Shown piece by piece: positions 51,020 to 63,320 of a DNA stretch of 64,000 bases. Within the stretch, counting starts at the first letter, position 1. Each line of letters starts with the position of its first letter. The DNA is taken from assembly GCA_023846275.1 (NCBI GenBank), contig CM043877.1, positions 12,631,107-12,695,106 of the forward strand, given 5' to 3'. The position numbers and the translations under genes are program-made. The notes below the pieces were generated by a model. It worked only from the letters and a program-made list of their open reading frames with translations, was not told the origin of the DNA and made no database searches. Origin of the DNA: Vanilla planifolia. Lineage: Eukaryota > Streptophyta > Magnoliopsida > Asparagales > Orchidaceae.

Positions 51020-54000
51020 TCAGCATGATGCTTCCTGAGTAAGCAAATATGTGAAAACGGAAAGAGCATCCTGGAGATGGTTGGCCTTCAGATCTTCGGG
51101 CATGGGAGCACCGAGCATGGACTCGAAACAGCTCATTTGAACCGATGGGCTCGAACCTTCACCTGGAATGGACTTCAGAAGATAACAAAGCTCGTCTGCC
51201 ATCCTCGAGTATGTCGCCCTTTGGCAACACGAGATAGTGTTAGAAAAGTTTCACAAAATGCATGCTATGGTTGTCGATAAATTTATTAAAATGAGTTTTT
51301 TAATAGTTCTTATTTTTCATTCATCATTTTCAACTAAAACTTTTTTTTATTTTCGATATCTTTTGCTAAACTTGCTTGCTATATGCAAACACAACTTTAA
51401 TGAAAAATAAAAAATTCCAAAATTAAAGAAGTATGATACCTCGCATCAACAGAGATTCTGCTTCCCCAGACTCGAAGAGAATCGTTTAACCGCACGAAGA
51501 AACTTGCGCATTCTTCACCTTTTTTTGCAAGTAGGTCCTATTGAATGGAAGAAATTGTTTTGTCGGAAATGAAGGGTAAAATATAAAAGTTTCTTCGTGA
51601 TTAAGAGCATGGTAAGAAGGGAAGATTATCGATATGTAACTATTACAATTACAAAAGGATTCATGACTTGCAAGAACATCATTATCCAATCTAATGTAAC
51701 AACTAAGTTTCTAATATGTCAAACAATTCACAAGAGTCTTCTCATGCCTTTTCCAATCATCCTTTTTCCCTCTTGTGCATGAGAAAAATTCACATAACTC
51801 CCCTTGTCATCGGAGTATCTATGAGCTTTTGCAATGCATGTCAGGCCACCTAAGTTAATTTTCTCTATGTTTTTCTCTAAAAAAGTTGTTCCAACATTCT
51901 GATCCATGCAATCATTCATAAATTTGTTCTTTCTATGCATAATCACTCCTTTAACTTAGCATTCTCATCTGAAAAATACATCATATTCATATGCTTTAGG
52001 TTTTGCAAGACAACATACAACAAGAGAACTTACCAGTCTAACTAAACTTACCACCAGTCTAACTAAACTTACCCTTTATAAGTTTGAGTGAGATTAGTAA
52101 CCCATTTCATACTTGTTTGCTTCATCCATAGTTCTAGTTTCAATTTTAAGTTTTTTCAAAGAACTAATTCTTCTTTAGATGTTTTATCCAGATAAAAAAA
52201 TACATTTGTTTATTAAAAACAAATTAACTTCCTGATGAATTTCAAATTATAAAAAACCAAATGATATGAGATGGTGATGGTTCAAATAAACTAAAATATT
52301 TATCATCTAGAAACCTCCAAATGTTTTTGACACTCTAAATGAAAATGTTATAGAGCAGCATTCGGCAACTAGTTTCAATCACATTTTTAAATAAACATGA
52401 TATTTTAACTTGCATGGTTCAGCAAAGAGAAATCCATTGAGCCCCATATTGATTTTAATGACAATGCCTTACTATAAAATATTTTTTTTAATTTTGACAT
52501 ACCTAAATAAGTTATTTAAGTTATTCAAAGAACAGTTTCAAGAAATATAATCTTGACATAGTTAGCATTGATGCAAGAATTGAGCAATGGAGACAAAATC
52601 AAAAGAAATGAAATTGATAAATTTAGAAAGAAAAATATTTAATTAAGAATGAAATAATCTTAATATTTTATAATTCATTTATAGAATTCTATAAAACACA
52701 CCTAAAAATATTTTATAATTTTGAATTCTAAACATGTTAAGCTAAAATAATTATTTCTAAAGTTTTGTTAAAATTCTTTTGTAACATGCCTTCTGATAGT
52801 TAATTTTGGCTTGGATTAGACATTAATTAGCCTATGATGAAGAGTCAAGGGGACTAAATTAAGCCCAATTAAGATAGAAAAATTAAGATAAATCATTGTA
52901 TTTTCTTCTCATTTTTCTCTTTCATATTACTCTTACTCTATTGAATTACTTATATTACATGCACTCTTAATAAACCTCTCTCATGTGTGATTTCTTGTTC
53001 CACGTCCTATGAATATTAATTCTTTTGAACAATTAAATTTGTAACTTTTAAACTAATTTTTAATATTAACTCCACTAACTTTTATTTATTTGTACTTTCA
53101 TATTTACAATTTTATTTTCTTTACTCTATCTCTTAAAGATGTATTGGCTCAAAAACTTATTTTATTTATTTATTTTTCATCTTAATTTTTTCCAGATGAA
53201 TGTAGACCACAATCCCTTGTTTACATTTTCATTAATTTATGCACTTCAATTTTAATAATCTTAGTATTTTTAAATTCTTTCTAAGATAAGAGTTGGCCAA
53301 TCCAACCTTTTTGAGTGCTTAATTCTAACTCTTTATTTATGTCATTGTGACACACAACTATTGTTATACTTTGAAGGCAATAAAATATTTCATTTATCCT
53401 ATTTGTGCTAACCTTCTATTGTTGATATTGATTCTTTTTTATTTTTATTTTTCTTTAAACTATTCATCATAGCAAAAAACAATTTCAAATTATAATTAAA
53501 CGAGTTATGTACACCTTTTTCAGAAGTAAGGTTTAAAAGATTAATTTAATACATAAAAGAAATCAATTTTCAAAATCAATATTATTTTCTTTCCTTCTAA
53601 GAAAAAACATTTCTTTTAAGGTTTTAAACCCTCCCCCCACCCCATCACTTGAGTGTGTTTGGAACCAACAAAATCCAAGTCATCTATAACATGATTCTTA
53701 TTTTAAATAAACAAATTTACTAGCAGCAACAAACATCTTACTGTTTCAGGGTAATCACTGATCTCCTCTTGTAAAGAACTTCTTATGTCGTAGAAATCAA
53801 TATAAATTCCAGCTCCTACATCCCAGTCAGCAATTTCGGACTTGTGCTCTTCCATGATGCTTGCTATCCTACAAATCTCCGAATCTTTGGCTGCAATATA
53901 TTACCAACACAAATCAAGCATCAGTCAACAGTAAATTATAAATAAAACATTAAAAAAAGCAAATAAAGGAACAGAAGGAAGGCAAAGGGAGGGTGAAGCG

Positions 54001-57000
54001 GGTTAAGGTGAGGTGGAACTAAGCTTGTTTTGGGAAGATCGTTTACTAAGGGAAGGCCAACCACCGCTGCTATTACTTTATCCTCTGCATCAACAATGAA
54101 GAGGATTAGCAACAAGGTTGGGCCTTGGTCTGTGATGAAACATGGGGTGGTTTCTGATGCCTAGACCAGTTCCCAGGCAGGGGACTACTCTGTGAATCAA
54201 CTCCTTTACTACTAAGGTGGAAAGGGCTGTCTTTGCCCATGTTTATGTCAAAGTTGACCTTAATAAACCTCTCTTAGCACTTGTGTTAGAGGAATTCATG
54301 ATTGTTTCTTTCAAAGTTCGAGTATGACTAATCACGAGCAGAACCATAACCCAATGCTAAGCAAGAGGATCGTAAGCCAAGCACTCGATATCCTGAGGGT
54401 GTGCAACATGGAAGTAGCACTTAATGGGATCCTAGAGTTCTTCATACAGTTCTTGCTTTCAAAGTTGATTTTTTCGTTAATCAATAGGGATAAGCCTTAT
54501 TTTTGGTTGATAATCCCCATGTAGACATTAACTTTTGGAGAAATTGAATTTCTGATATTGTAAGCTAGTCCTGACCATAGAAATTGGACGGATTGATAAA
54601 TAAATTTTCTTTGGACCTCTGGATTTTAATGAATATAGTGCCAGTTTATGCAAACCTTGAGATAATGTAATGTATGTGTTCTCTCATATCTCCTAGAATG
54701 CAACAAAGTGCAACTCTCCTTCTGCTAGTAGTACTAATAAATCCAAGTCACCAAATCTTGAGTTGGTAACCAAATCTAGCACATCAAGCGAGTTTCGAAC
54801 ACACCTATGGCCAACCACGAAAACCAATAGATATTGAGCCAATTGCCATGATATCTGAACCAAATTCATCTCATGTGCATAGAAAAAAAAAGATCTTGTA
54901 GTTGAGTTTTCTCAAAATATTTGTGGTGCATCTATATCACTTAAGACTTGTTCTGACTACATGTTTCAATCTGATCTTATGCCTAGTCAGCCAAATATTG
55001 TAGGCAAACCTGGTAAACCCCCAACTTTAGCCAAAGAAGTTTTTATGGAGAGTTTTCCGATTAAGAAAGATGAATTTATTCTGTTACAAATAAATGTTGA
55101 GGAAGTAGCTGCTGAATCTGTCTTAACATGCTGAATTGGAATCTGTTCTGCTTAGATTTTTCCTATCTGAGAATGCTTATTAAGAAGGTACTCTTAACGA
55201 TCCTAACCTTTTTCTTGATGATCTTAGAGTTTCATTTTATCTATTGAGTCCAATCTTAGCCATTGGAATCACATAAATACTTCTGATAGTGAATGTGCTA
55301 TGTTTAAAAAGTTTATACCCATTGAAAAATTCATAACTCTCGCAAAACTATTTCATATCCCTTCCCTAAAAAAAACTATAAAAGTGCCTGTTGAGCCTTA
55401 TGCTGATTTCAATACAGTGTTTGATTCTAGCATGATGTTCAGCACAAGAAACTTGCATTTCCTGAAGCTTCAGCCATAATCTATCTGTACATATCAAAAA
55501 CCACTAGTACAAAAAACTCAATCCGCAACTAGGATCACATTAAATATAGTAGAAAGAGACTTGCCTCTGTCACGCCAAAATCATAGAAAATAGCCTCATA
55601 GACACAAAACTTGGTCATGCTATTTGTGGTGCAACAAATAGGAGTGATCCTATGGCTGCTGAATGAGAGGAAAACAATAGCATGCCAATAGTAGTGTGAA
55701 TCAAGAAGGTTAGTCTCAAGGGGGAAATGAGTGATGTCATGGAGAATGCTAAGAATCTCGTTCAATCCAGAACAGTCAAAACACATAGCAAACAGCTGGG
55801 TGGAAAGGGCCCAAAGGAACACACTGCCCTTTAGACAAATAAGACAGAAGGTGAAGACGTGGGAACCAATTGCAGAGATATGAAACTCAAGGTAGTTCTG
55901 TAGAATTGCAGCAACCATACCGTAGCTATCCTAGGTCATCGATCCATCAAAATTTATCTTACCCAATGCAAATGAGGGGGAATCCTCAGAGACAAAGCAA
56001 GGGAAAAACAGCCTCCTAGGATCCCAATTCTAAGGATGAAAAGGCAAGCTTTGTGTGATCAACGACAATAGGGTTAGTGATACAAGGACGAGCAACAAGT
56101 AAAGGAGCTTCACATAGGTCTTGGCATTCCTATCATTCCAAACAAGGTAAAAGGGGATGAAAATGATTGTAGTGAAAGAACTATGCTTATCCTTGGTAGT
56201 CTCGTTATTTAGAAGAGCTAATTGAGAGCCTAAACAAAGAGAACCAACGACATTGGAAAGGATAGGGCACAACAATAAAAAAATACAGTAATCTTAATCA
56301 CAAAAGGGCATGCTCAAGTTGCCAACTATGCAACCCTAGAGGCAAGAGGCAAAAGAATTGATGTTTTGGCGCATCAAATATTGGGTATGGGCATAACCCT
56401 TTCCAAACTCTTCAAAAGAAAGAACAAACCCTCGCTAGTCATAAGATTCCAACAAAAGGCTCTCAAACTTTGAAAGCCAGCACTAAGATCAACATAAAGG
56501 GTGGAGGTGGGGGAATGCATGGTTTTCATCAACCTCCAAATTCATGAATTGTGGGTTGCATGGAAATCCCGAAGGATGGCAATAAACAAATTTACAAATG
56601 GGTCTGAAAAGGGACAGCACAAGCGGTCCTGATTCTACGGTCCTGATTCTATCCACCAAAGTCATCAAGAAGAGGGGAAAACCTTAACAAAACAATCAGT
56701 TTCCATATCAATATAAGTCGAGCAAAGCTTAATCAAAACAAAGCTAATCTAAACATCAACAAGGAATGACATAAGAGCAAAGTTGACGACATGCTAAAAG
56801 GTGTTGCTAGTAGAAATGGCTCCCCTCTACAAGATCAACAACCAAGTTAAAGACTAGTCATGACTAACTTGGAAGGAATCTTGTAGAGATTGTACTTTGC
56901 ACAACAATCAACCCAAAGGGAAGGGTTTTGGCCAAAAAATTGCATGACATGCTTGGAAGAAGATCTTCTGCTAGTCCATTAGACAATGGACCCAACTCCC

Positions 57001-60000
57001 TATAGGTTATGCATCTCATGTAAAGAAATGTAATGCACGACATGAATAGTGTTCTCCCAATTCCAAGGAAGCTCTTAATGAGTTTATCAATATAATCAAG
57101 GGCATTGGAAGGGAAAATATGGCTTAAGGCAAAGATAGTGAATTAGGTAAGGATATTGTTAATGAGAGTGATTTTACCAACAAGTCATTTTTGAGCTTAA
57201 TAGTATCGATTAGGAATTAGAAATCAAAGGAGATCAGCCCAAAGGTATATGATGGTATTCCTAAAGACTTGGTATTATAGAGTTGTAGATAACATAATTT
57301 GTTAACAATATCTTCTTATGGTTGGGCATCATGTGCCTTTTGTTAGCAAACCAAGTCATCGACCTTCAACCTACATCAGCCCAAAAAGTTATTGATTGAT
57401 GAGTATTCAAGGGCCATGAAGTGGGAGATCAACCTTTAGGCATATGAAGGTATTCCCAAGTACTTGGTACTATAGAGTTGGACATCAAACACTCGTTGAA
57501 AACTTAGCAAACAAAGTTGCATAGACCTTCATCCCAAAAACAGTGCATAAGTTTAGAATTGATGAGCATTAAGAAGTCAGACCATATACGAGAGTAACTT
57601 CAACAAATGGCAGGAGAAGAACAGCTTCTCCTCTCCTTCACACCCCCTTTCACCTTGGAAAGAATACAATTAAAGTCTCCTCCCACAATGATAAGAGAAG
57701 AACTAGAGAGGGACTCAACAAACAAGGGCCAAATGGCCACTAAAGGAGGAAACCGACCTCCATATAGAAAGCAACTAAGATCCATAGTGGATTGTCATTA
57801 TACGAGCTTTCACAAATAATAGCTTGCATGCAATACGAGATAAAATAGAGCAAAATCAGATTGGGGGACTAAAACAAACAGATGTCCTCCAAACTTGCCT
57901 AAGGGTAAAGAGAAAAGGAAATCTCAAACATATTTCTTTTTGTCTCTATGATATTAATTCAATCGAAATCCTTTGTGTAGGTACATGCCCTCTTAGTTGT
58001 TTATAATTTTATACAAATCCATATATATTAAAAAGTCGGAAATCAACAATGTTTCATGATCATAAGACATATGTATCTAGTATGTCAATTATGAACTAAA
58101 GTAGGTAAATGATGAGATGAATGAGACAAAGCCACATGACAATTCAATGGTTCTATCTTTGGAACCCATCAATAGATTCCCTCTATCAACCCAACACTTA
58201 CGTGAATAAACCATAAGCAATGCATTTTGAGCTATAAGCCCTTTGAGTTGAGGTGCCTCAATTAAACAAAAGTATAAAAGTGTGGTGTATGCCTCACATC
58301 AAAGCTTGATACAATTTGTAAGCTGTCACACCATAAGTGTGGTGCATCACACTACAAGTTTTAAAATTTGATACAAAATGTAATTCTCTAAGTTGAGGGA
58401 CCCCAATTAAAAAGAATATAAAGAGAATAATATATGCCTCACATCAAACTTTGTCACAATTTGTAAGCCTTAATACACAATAAATGTAGCAAATCATAAT
58501 GAAAGTTTTGAGATTTGATATGAAAAATGATCCTTAATCTAAACATTTGCGACTCTTGTCCTATAGAATAGGTAGAAACCCACCAAAAAAGGATCATCCC
58601 AATGTCTTATCATTTTGTTGGTACCAATTAGATAAATGTCATTGGTGTTCTTTATATGTTTAAATGAACTTTGAGCTAGTTAGTTGGTTTTGCATCAATA
58701 GTTACTTGTATCAATGGAGTGGCCTAGATTGGCTTATGAATTGTATTTTAACCTTTCAAAACCCCACGAGGCATTTTGGTAAGTGGGCTAAGTTGAAAGA
58801 AATTTGATAATTTTGGATAACCATTAGTTAAAACATCAAGCATTAGGAATGAGAAAATGTTGTGACTCCACTAAGTGGTGTATTGTCCAATCCACTAGCA
58901 TCTTTTTCTCAATATTAAAACAAGCCAAAGGCTTCCTAATCGCCTATTGTCATGTCATTTTTAAACTAAACCATACCTCAATTACAAGAAAAAATAAATA
59001 TAACAATCTATATCCCCAACAAAGACACTAAGAAACATAAGTTTGACATATCCAAACCATTTAAGTTGATTATGCATTTATCCTCAATAAAGATTATATC
59101 AATATTCCAACAACACATTCATAAAAACCATCAGCATAGCCATTTATTTATTTTTTGCCCTAATCTAATCAACAATCACTGTAAATCGGACTTCATATAC
59201 CAATATTTGTTACCATATCACAAACTCGTTTCATTGCAATCATAACACTTAAATTTATTATAAGATGTTTTGGTCACAAAGTATGCTAAAAATTTTTACT
59301 TCAAATTTTCTTGAATTGTACTATATATCATCAATTTCTTCATTTTGAAGTATTAAAACAAGCACCTAAACATCAAGAAAATTACTAAGAAGATATTCTA
59401 GTTTTATGGTTACTTTTAGAACTTGAAAATTTCATTGAAATCTTGAGATTGTTCGGATAGCATAAGACACATGATATCAATGCCAGCACAAATATGCTCT
59501 AGGAATATGAAAAGCCTGGTGCAGCCTACTTACATGATAGAAACAATGAATGTGCCACTGTTGTCATAAAAATCAGATGAGCATTTTGCCATTTAGAACA
59601 TTCAAGGTAATACTCGAGAGCCTTTGGAAGATTTCCATAGTATTGATAGTATATTGCCTGCAAAAATTGAATTAAAAAATCAAGCTAAAGAGAAAAAATG
59701 TCACATCACGCAAATGCAAATTTAGCAAGCAAACCAGAAGATAAAAACTTAATGCAGATGACAAAAAGACCATTAAAAACTGAAGATTGGCATACAAAAT
59801 AATTCTTTTTGGAATCAAATCAATCAAATTAAGCAAAAAAGAATGAATACAATAGTTTATTACATACCAAAGCCTCATGCATCCATGCTGATGGGACACC
59901 AAGGTCAGTAATAAACTGTTGTTGAGCTTCACTTGTGCTCCAGATCTCACAGTATTGCAATAAAATTTCTTTAATAAGTTGGGTCTGTATATGTGGGAAT

Positions 60001-62369
60001 TCATCACAATAAGGCATGTGAATGACAACATAAATAGCCCAATGGCATTGACCAAGACATAGCAACTGTGAAACAAAACTCATATCAACAATAAAGAGAT
60101 CATTTGAACAAAAAGCACCAATAGATTCTAATACAGCACGTTGATGCCAGATCATGTGGTAATCAAGTGGATCAAATGTTGAAGATAGGGCACTAAACAT
60201 AGTTTTCAGATAACCATAGGCCTTGTTTTCATTGGCATGAAGAAGCATGAGATAATATGCTATGTCATAACGGTCTCCAATGCTCCAGTTTGATGGATCA
60301 ATAATAGGACCCTCATCAATATAAACTGGAACTGGATGTGGGACTCTTCCTTCACTTAGAAGCTGTTCATAAGTGCCAACAATGATGGAAAGTGCAGTGT
60401 CAGGTGGTAACTGGTACCACATTACCAGTCCTAGAAATCTTTTCCAGTCGAGTATCGAATCTTGCAGAGCTCCTTGAACATTTCCAGCAAGTAATTCATA
60501 TAACTTTAACCTGTCTTTCTCTATATAACTGAAATCCATCCCATTTACTTTCCAAAGATCTAATTGTTGAGCCATGTCAGACCTATCAATCATGGATCCA
60601 CCAGCCTGAGAAAGCAAAATAGCCAGCCGGACATCTCCTTTAGAAGCAGCAACCTCAACTGCTGCATCAAGCTGCCTTCCAGTTAAAAGGACGAGTATGC
60701 TTTCTAAATAATTTGAATCGTTCAAACAGCTCACATCTTCCTGTACCCGATGGCAAACACTGTCTTGCAACCAATAGCTGAATTCAGCTCTACGTACAAA
60801 AGGTCTAGCCTCAGGATCAATATTAAGATGTCCATCTTTCTTATCAAGTAACATGTCCTCATCATCATTGTCGTCTTCATCGTCCAAAGAAGATATCAAA
60901 TTTCCAGTAGTCCCTTTTTCTGAGAACAGAACTTTTATCAACTCCCATATTGTGACTTGATGCATCAGTAAGATACGAGTTGATATAGATAAAAAGGACA
61001 ACTCAAGTTGCTTCTCCAGAATACCAATATATGATCGACAGATTTCTGGAAGCATTGACCGAGGACATACAACTTTCTGAAGTTTTAGCTTGTAAGGGTC
61101 GACTTTAACTTCAATGGCTTCATGGTTCAATGATTTGTGCAGATTTAATGGAAAGGAAAAGCAACAATCAACTAATTCTTCTTTAACTCTATTCTGCTCG
61201 TCCCTAGATACTCTATCAAAAGCAACTTTCTCTACATGAATGGTAGATGACAATCCAGTTCCAGTTTTACCCACTGGAGTTCCAGTGTGGACAAGTATGC
61301 CATTTGGTCCCCATCCAACCCTAAATGATCTCCCCATAAACAAAGAAGCATCAACAATATTATTGGAGAACTTTCCAGATAAAGGAGTTTTATGCTTTTC
61401 ATCCAGTTTGAATCCTTCAGCCTTTTTGACTCTGAGTGGCAATCCCTTGTTTTGACCAGTCATAAGAATGCCTTTAGATGGGCTTATTTCAGAGCTACTT
61501 CTATATTCAAGTAAAGGAAGTGATGATTTGTTCAAAGGTGATGGACTAAACTTACTACTGCCTGCTTTTCTTGTGGACCCCTGCCAAGCAGCCCTATAAA
61601 TAGAACTCGTTGCACTGGAACTTGGAGAATCTTCTCTCAAGTTTTCCCTGCCTAAGTTTCTTTTATCAAAAGAAAATGAACCATCAAGATCTTCATCCTT
61701 CTCTTCAGTTGGAAACATCAGCATCCTCAATTCTTGCATCCTCGTAGGATCAAGCCCAAGATGAGCTGGAAGAGAATGAGATAGTACAATGTCACCCGGG
61801 GGTACATGATCCTCTAAAGTGGGCTGAACCACAACATCATCCATAACAACATCTTCTTCATCATCCCCTAAACCAAATCTGCTGAAATGGTCAACAAGAA
61901 ATCTCCACTCACCACTTAATTGATCAAATGAGAGAAACTTGGCTCCTTGTCGTTCAGTACAATACCTCAGCCTGGTAGAAATTTCATTAGATTCCAAACC
62001 ATTTAACTTGGTTGATGTAATCCAAAGGAATAGAGTTACTTCGGCAGATTTATTAAGCCCTTCACCAACTGGTGGTTTTTCCTTTTCATCTTCATAGACT
62101 GTTACATAGTTCCTTTCAAGCTTTACAATTTTATCCAAATCCATCCATCTGACATCAGTATCACCATGAAACTTGATGCAGCCATAGCCTGATCTTCCAA
62201 TCACAAAGTTTGGAACTCTACTACAGTAGCCAGGATCAATAGATTCATTAGCAGCCAATTCTGCAATTGTAGGCTCCACATAGTATTCAGAAGAGAACAA
62301 GGTTGGCACAGATGTTTGAGTATTTGAAAAGCAATTCATAGTGCTTTTCTTGCATTGAAATGGCATCAT
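51020..62369 (-). CDS. NUP96: Nucleoporin NUP96 (nuclear pore outer-ring scaffold)
   Basis: Coding exons 59868-62369, 59534-59657, 53742-53890, 51440-51537 and 51020-51218 give 1023 residues; Arabidopsis NUP96 is about 1046. All junctions are GT-AG and in phase (TTG/GCA, T/CC, ACA/GAC, AG/G). Residues about 28-163 form the nucleoporin autopeptidase fold (ANESIDPGYCSRVPNFVIGR ... VYEDEKEKPPVGEGLNKSAEV), ending WRFLVDHFSRFGL with the His-Phe/Ser cleavage triad at 161-163. Next come an acidic linker with SHSLPAHLGLDP and DDENDD-type runs, then the helical Nup96 domain (ICRSYIGILEKQLE ... DSVCHRVQEDVS ... DVRLAILLSQAGG ... DYHMIWHQRAVLESIGAF). The end ANHLQDALSVFTYLL matches family C-termini. It belongs to the NUP107-160 Y-complex of the nuclear envelope; Arabidopsis NUP96 is MOS3/SAR3, known for mRNA export, immunity and auxin response. 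The start is the first in-frame ATG after an upstream stop in exon 1. Confidence 0.95.
51538..53741. other. NUP96 coding intron 3 (2.2 kb)
   Basis: AT-rich intron between the DYPET and DLLAKKGEE coding exons. It contains a short tandem repeat (accagtctaactaaactt twice, about 52033-52073). I recognise no element or gene in it. Confidence 0.6.
53990..55480 (+). mobile_element. LINE ORF1 (DUF4283-type) relic, plus strand, in NUP96 intron 2
   Basis: Plus-strand reading at about 54203-54325 gives TTKVERAVFAHVYVKVDLNK followed by PLLALVL. This matches the 'RFARVCVEVDLNKPLL' core of the gag-like ORF1 of plant L1 LINEs. The frame then breaks: a TGA follows VSFKVRV. Further plus-strand coding-like segments at about 54964-55130 (KPGKPPTLAKEVFMESFP) may be its C-terminal part. 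Orientation is opposite to NUP96 and to the neighbouring reverse-transcriptase relic, so it is probably a separate insertion. The ends are approximate, and no poly(A) tail or target duplication was found. Confidence 0.45.
55530..57850 (-). mobile_element. L1-type LINE relic (endonuclease, reverse transcriptase end, RNase H), NUP96 intron 2
   Basis: Minus-strand remains in LINE order. The endonuclease strand-turn SLIIVGGDFNCILSKVKGG is at about 57645-57710. VGKITLINNILT, from the end of the reverse transcriptase, is at about 57147-57178. A WNDRNAKTY-type pre-RNase H motif is near 56130. A C-terminal RNase H-like start (GKINFDGS) is near 55950, running down to about 55535. The middle of the reverse transcriptase is missing or unrecognisable. 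The stretch 57240-57530 contains two diverged copies of a block of about 200 bases (tatgatggtattcctaaag / tatgaaggtattcccaagt). Stops and frameshifts are frequent. By family, L1 elements with RNase H are common in plants. It sits in the same orientation as NUP96. Confidence 0.7.
58241..58535 (+). repeat. Two-copy tandem repeat, period about 145 bp, in NUP96 intron 2
   Basis: agttgaggtgcctcaattaa at 58246 and agttgagggaccccaattaa at 58391 begin two aligned copies. Both contain tatgcctcacatcaaa and acaatttgtaagc and end with ttttgaaaatttgatac-like sequence. The copies differ at many positions. No coding content is seen. Confidence 0.7.
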
Positions 62370-62431
62370 ACAAGAACTTACATTATTTATCTTACTGAAC
62401 CTGCATAAGCAATCCAGTGCAAGCAATCTCA

Positions 62432-63320
62432 GCTGAAAAGCCTATGATGAAGGATCATAGTAAAATAATCTAACATGGTTTTAATCCCATTTCAGGCATA
62501 CAGGTAAAAAATACAATAAACACGTATCTTAACTAGTCTTATGTATACATCATTATATTGCAGAACTCCATGGAATTGAAAACCAGAACACTTTCTCCAT
62601 AACAATCTTCTATCAGCATACAAACTACACACATGAAAAAAGACAAAATGTTGCTTGTACGATGAGACATTTTAGAGATTAAGTTGACACCAAATCCATA
62701 TTTAATCTCATGGCCATTCTAATAGTCAATAAGAAAGCATAATTTATCAAAAATTCCACTCTCGATACCATACCTAATAATTAAGCTTCAAATGCTTATG
62801 CTAAGCTAAACCTGGCACATGTCGGTAGGATTATCCTTCCTCGAATAGATTTTGTTCTTAAGGGAACAACTCCATCCCCACGACCAACTGTGCTCAGAGG
62901 CTCCAAGAATATAGTTCAACAAGGATAATTAATTAGAGGAGACGGAGGATTTTGTTCTTAAGGGACGAAAAGAGTGATCTCATATTGGAACAGAAACAAA
63001 TAAAGGCGATGGTGCACCTCGGATGTTTGAATTCAGTGCATTCTACCTAAAGAGAAAGTTATGGGAAAAGGAAAAAGATACCTTCCCCTGCGCACCGCCG
63101 CCTGTTCTGGCCGACGAGCAGGGCTTCAGTTTCAAAAGTAGAGGAAGCAGTAAAGGCCGGTTTATCTGGATGAGTTGTCGAAGCAAGATGAGAGCTGCCA
63201 CCGTCAATGGAACGGCGGAGGTGGGAGACGACAATCACCCGGCGGGAGAATGGCTTGCTTGAAATTAGTCGGTGAGGAAGCGTAGCAACGACGCAGCAGA
63301 TGAATTAGGGATTTAGATGA
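62432..63320 (-). promoter_or_regulatory. NUP96 5' leader exon, first intron and promoter edge
   Basis: A GC-richer segment (63082 to about 63320) ends in a good donor, GGGGAAG/GTATCT. An acceptor (cttttcag) at 62433-62434 leads into the coding exon, so the first exon is non-coding. The leader exon has no ATG in this stretch. After splicing, a four-codon upstream frame, MQVQ followed by a stop, precedes the NUP96 ATG. In the NUP96 frame a TGA in exon 1 excludes a more upstream AUG start. The transcription start is not visible. Confidence 0.55.

Noticed and set aside
51077-51280. Plus-strand region with a tRNA B-box-like ctcgaacc
   Set aside because: It lies in the NUP96 last exon, and no cloverleaf or A-box is present. 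No tRNA was found anywhere in the window.
62370-62426. Extending NUP96 upstream to LALDCLCRFSKINN
   Set aside because: That stretch opens with TTG, not ATG. No in-frame ATG exists between the exon 1 stop and position 62369, so it is read as leader.
63023-63262. 79-codon plus-strand frame near the window end
   Set aside because: Antisense to the NUP96 leader exon, with no domain.
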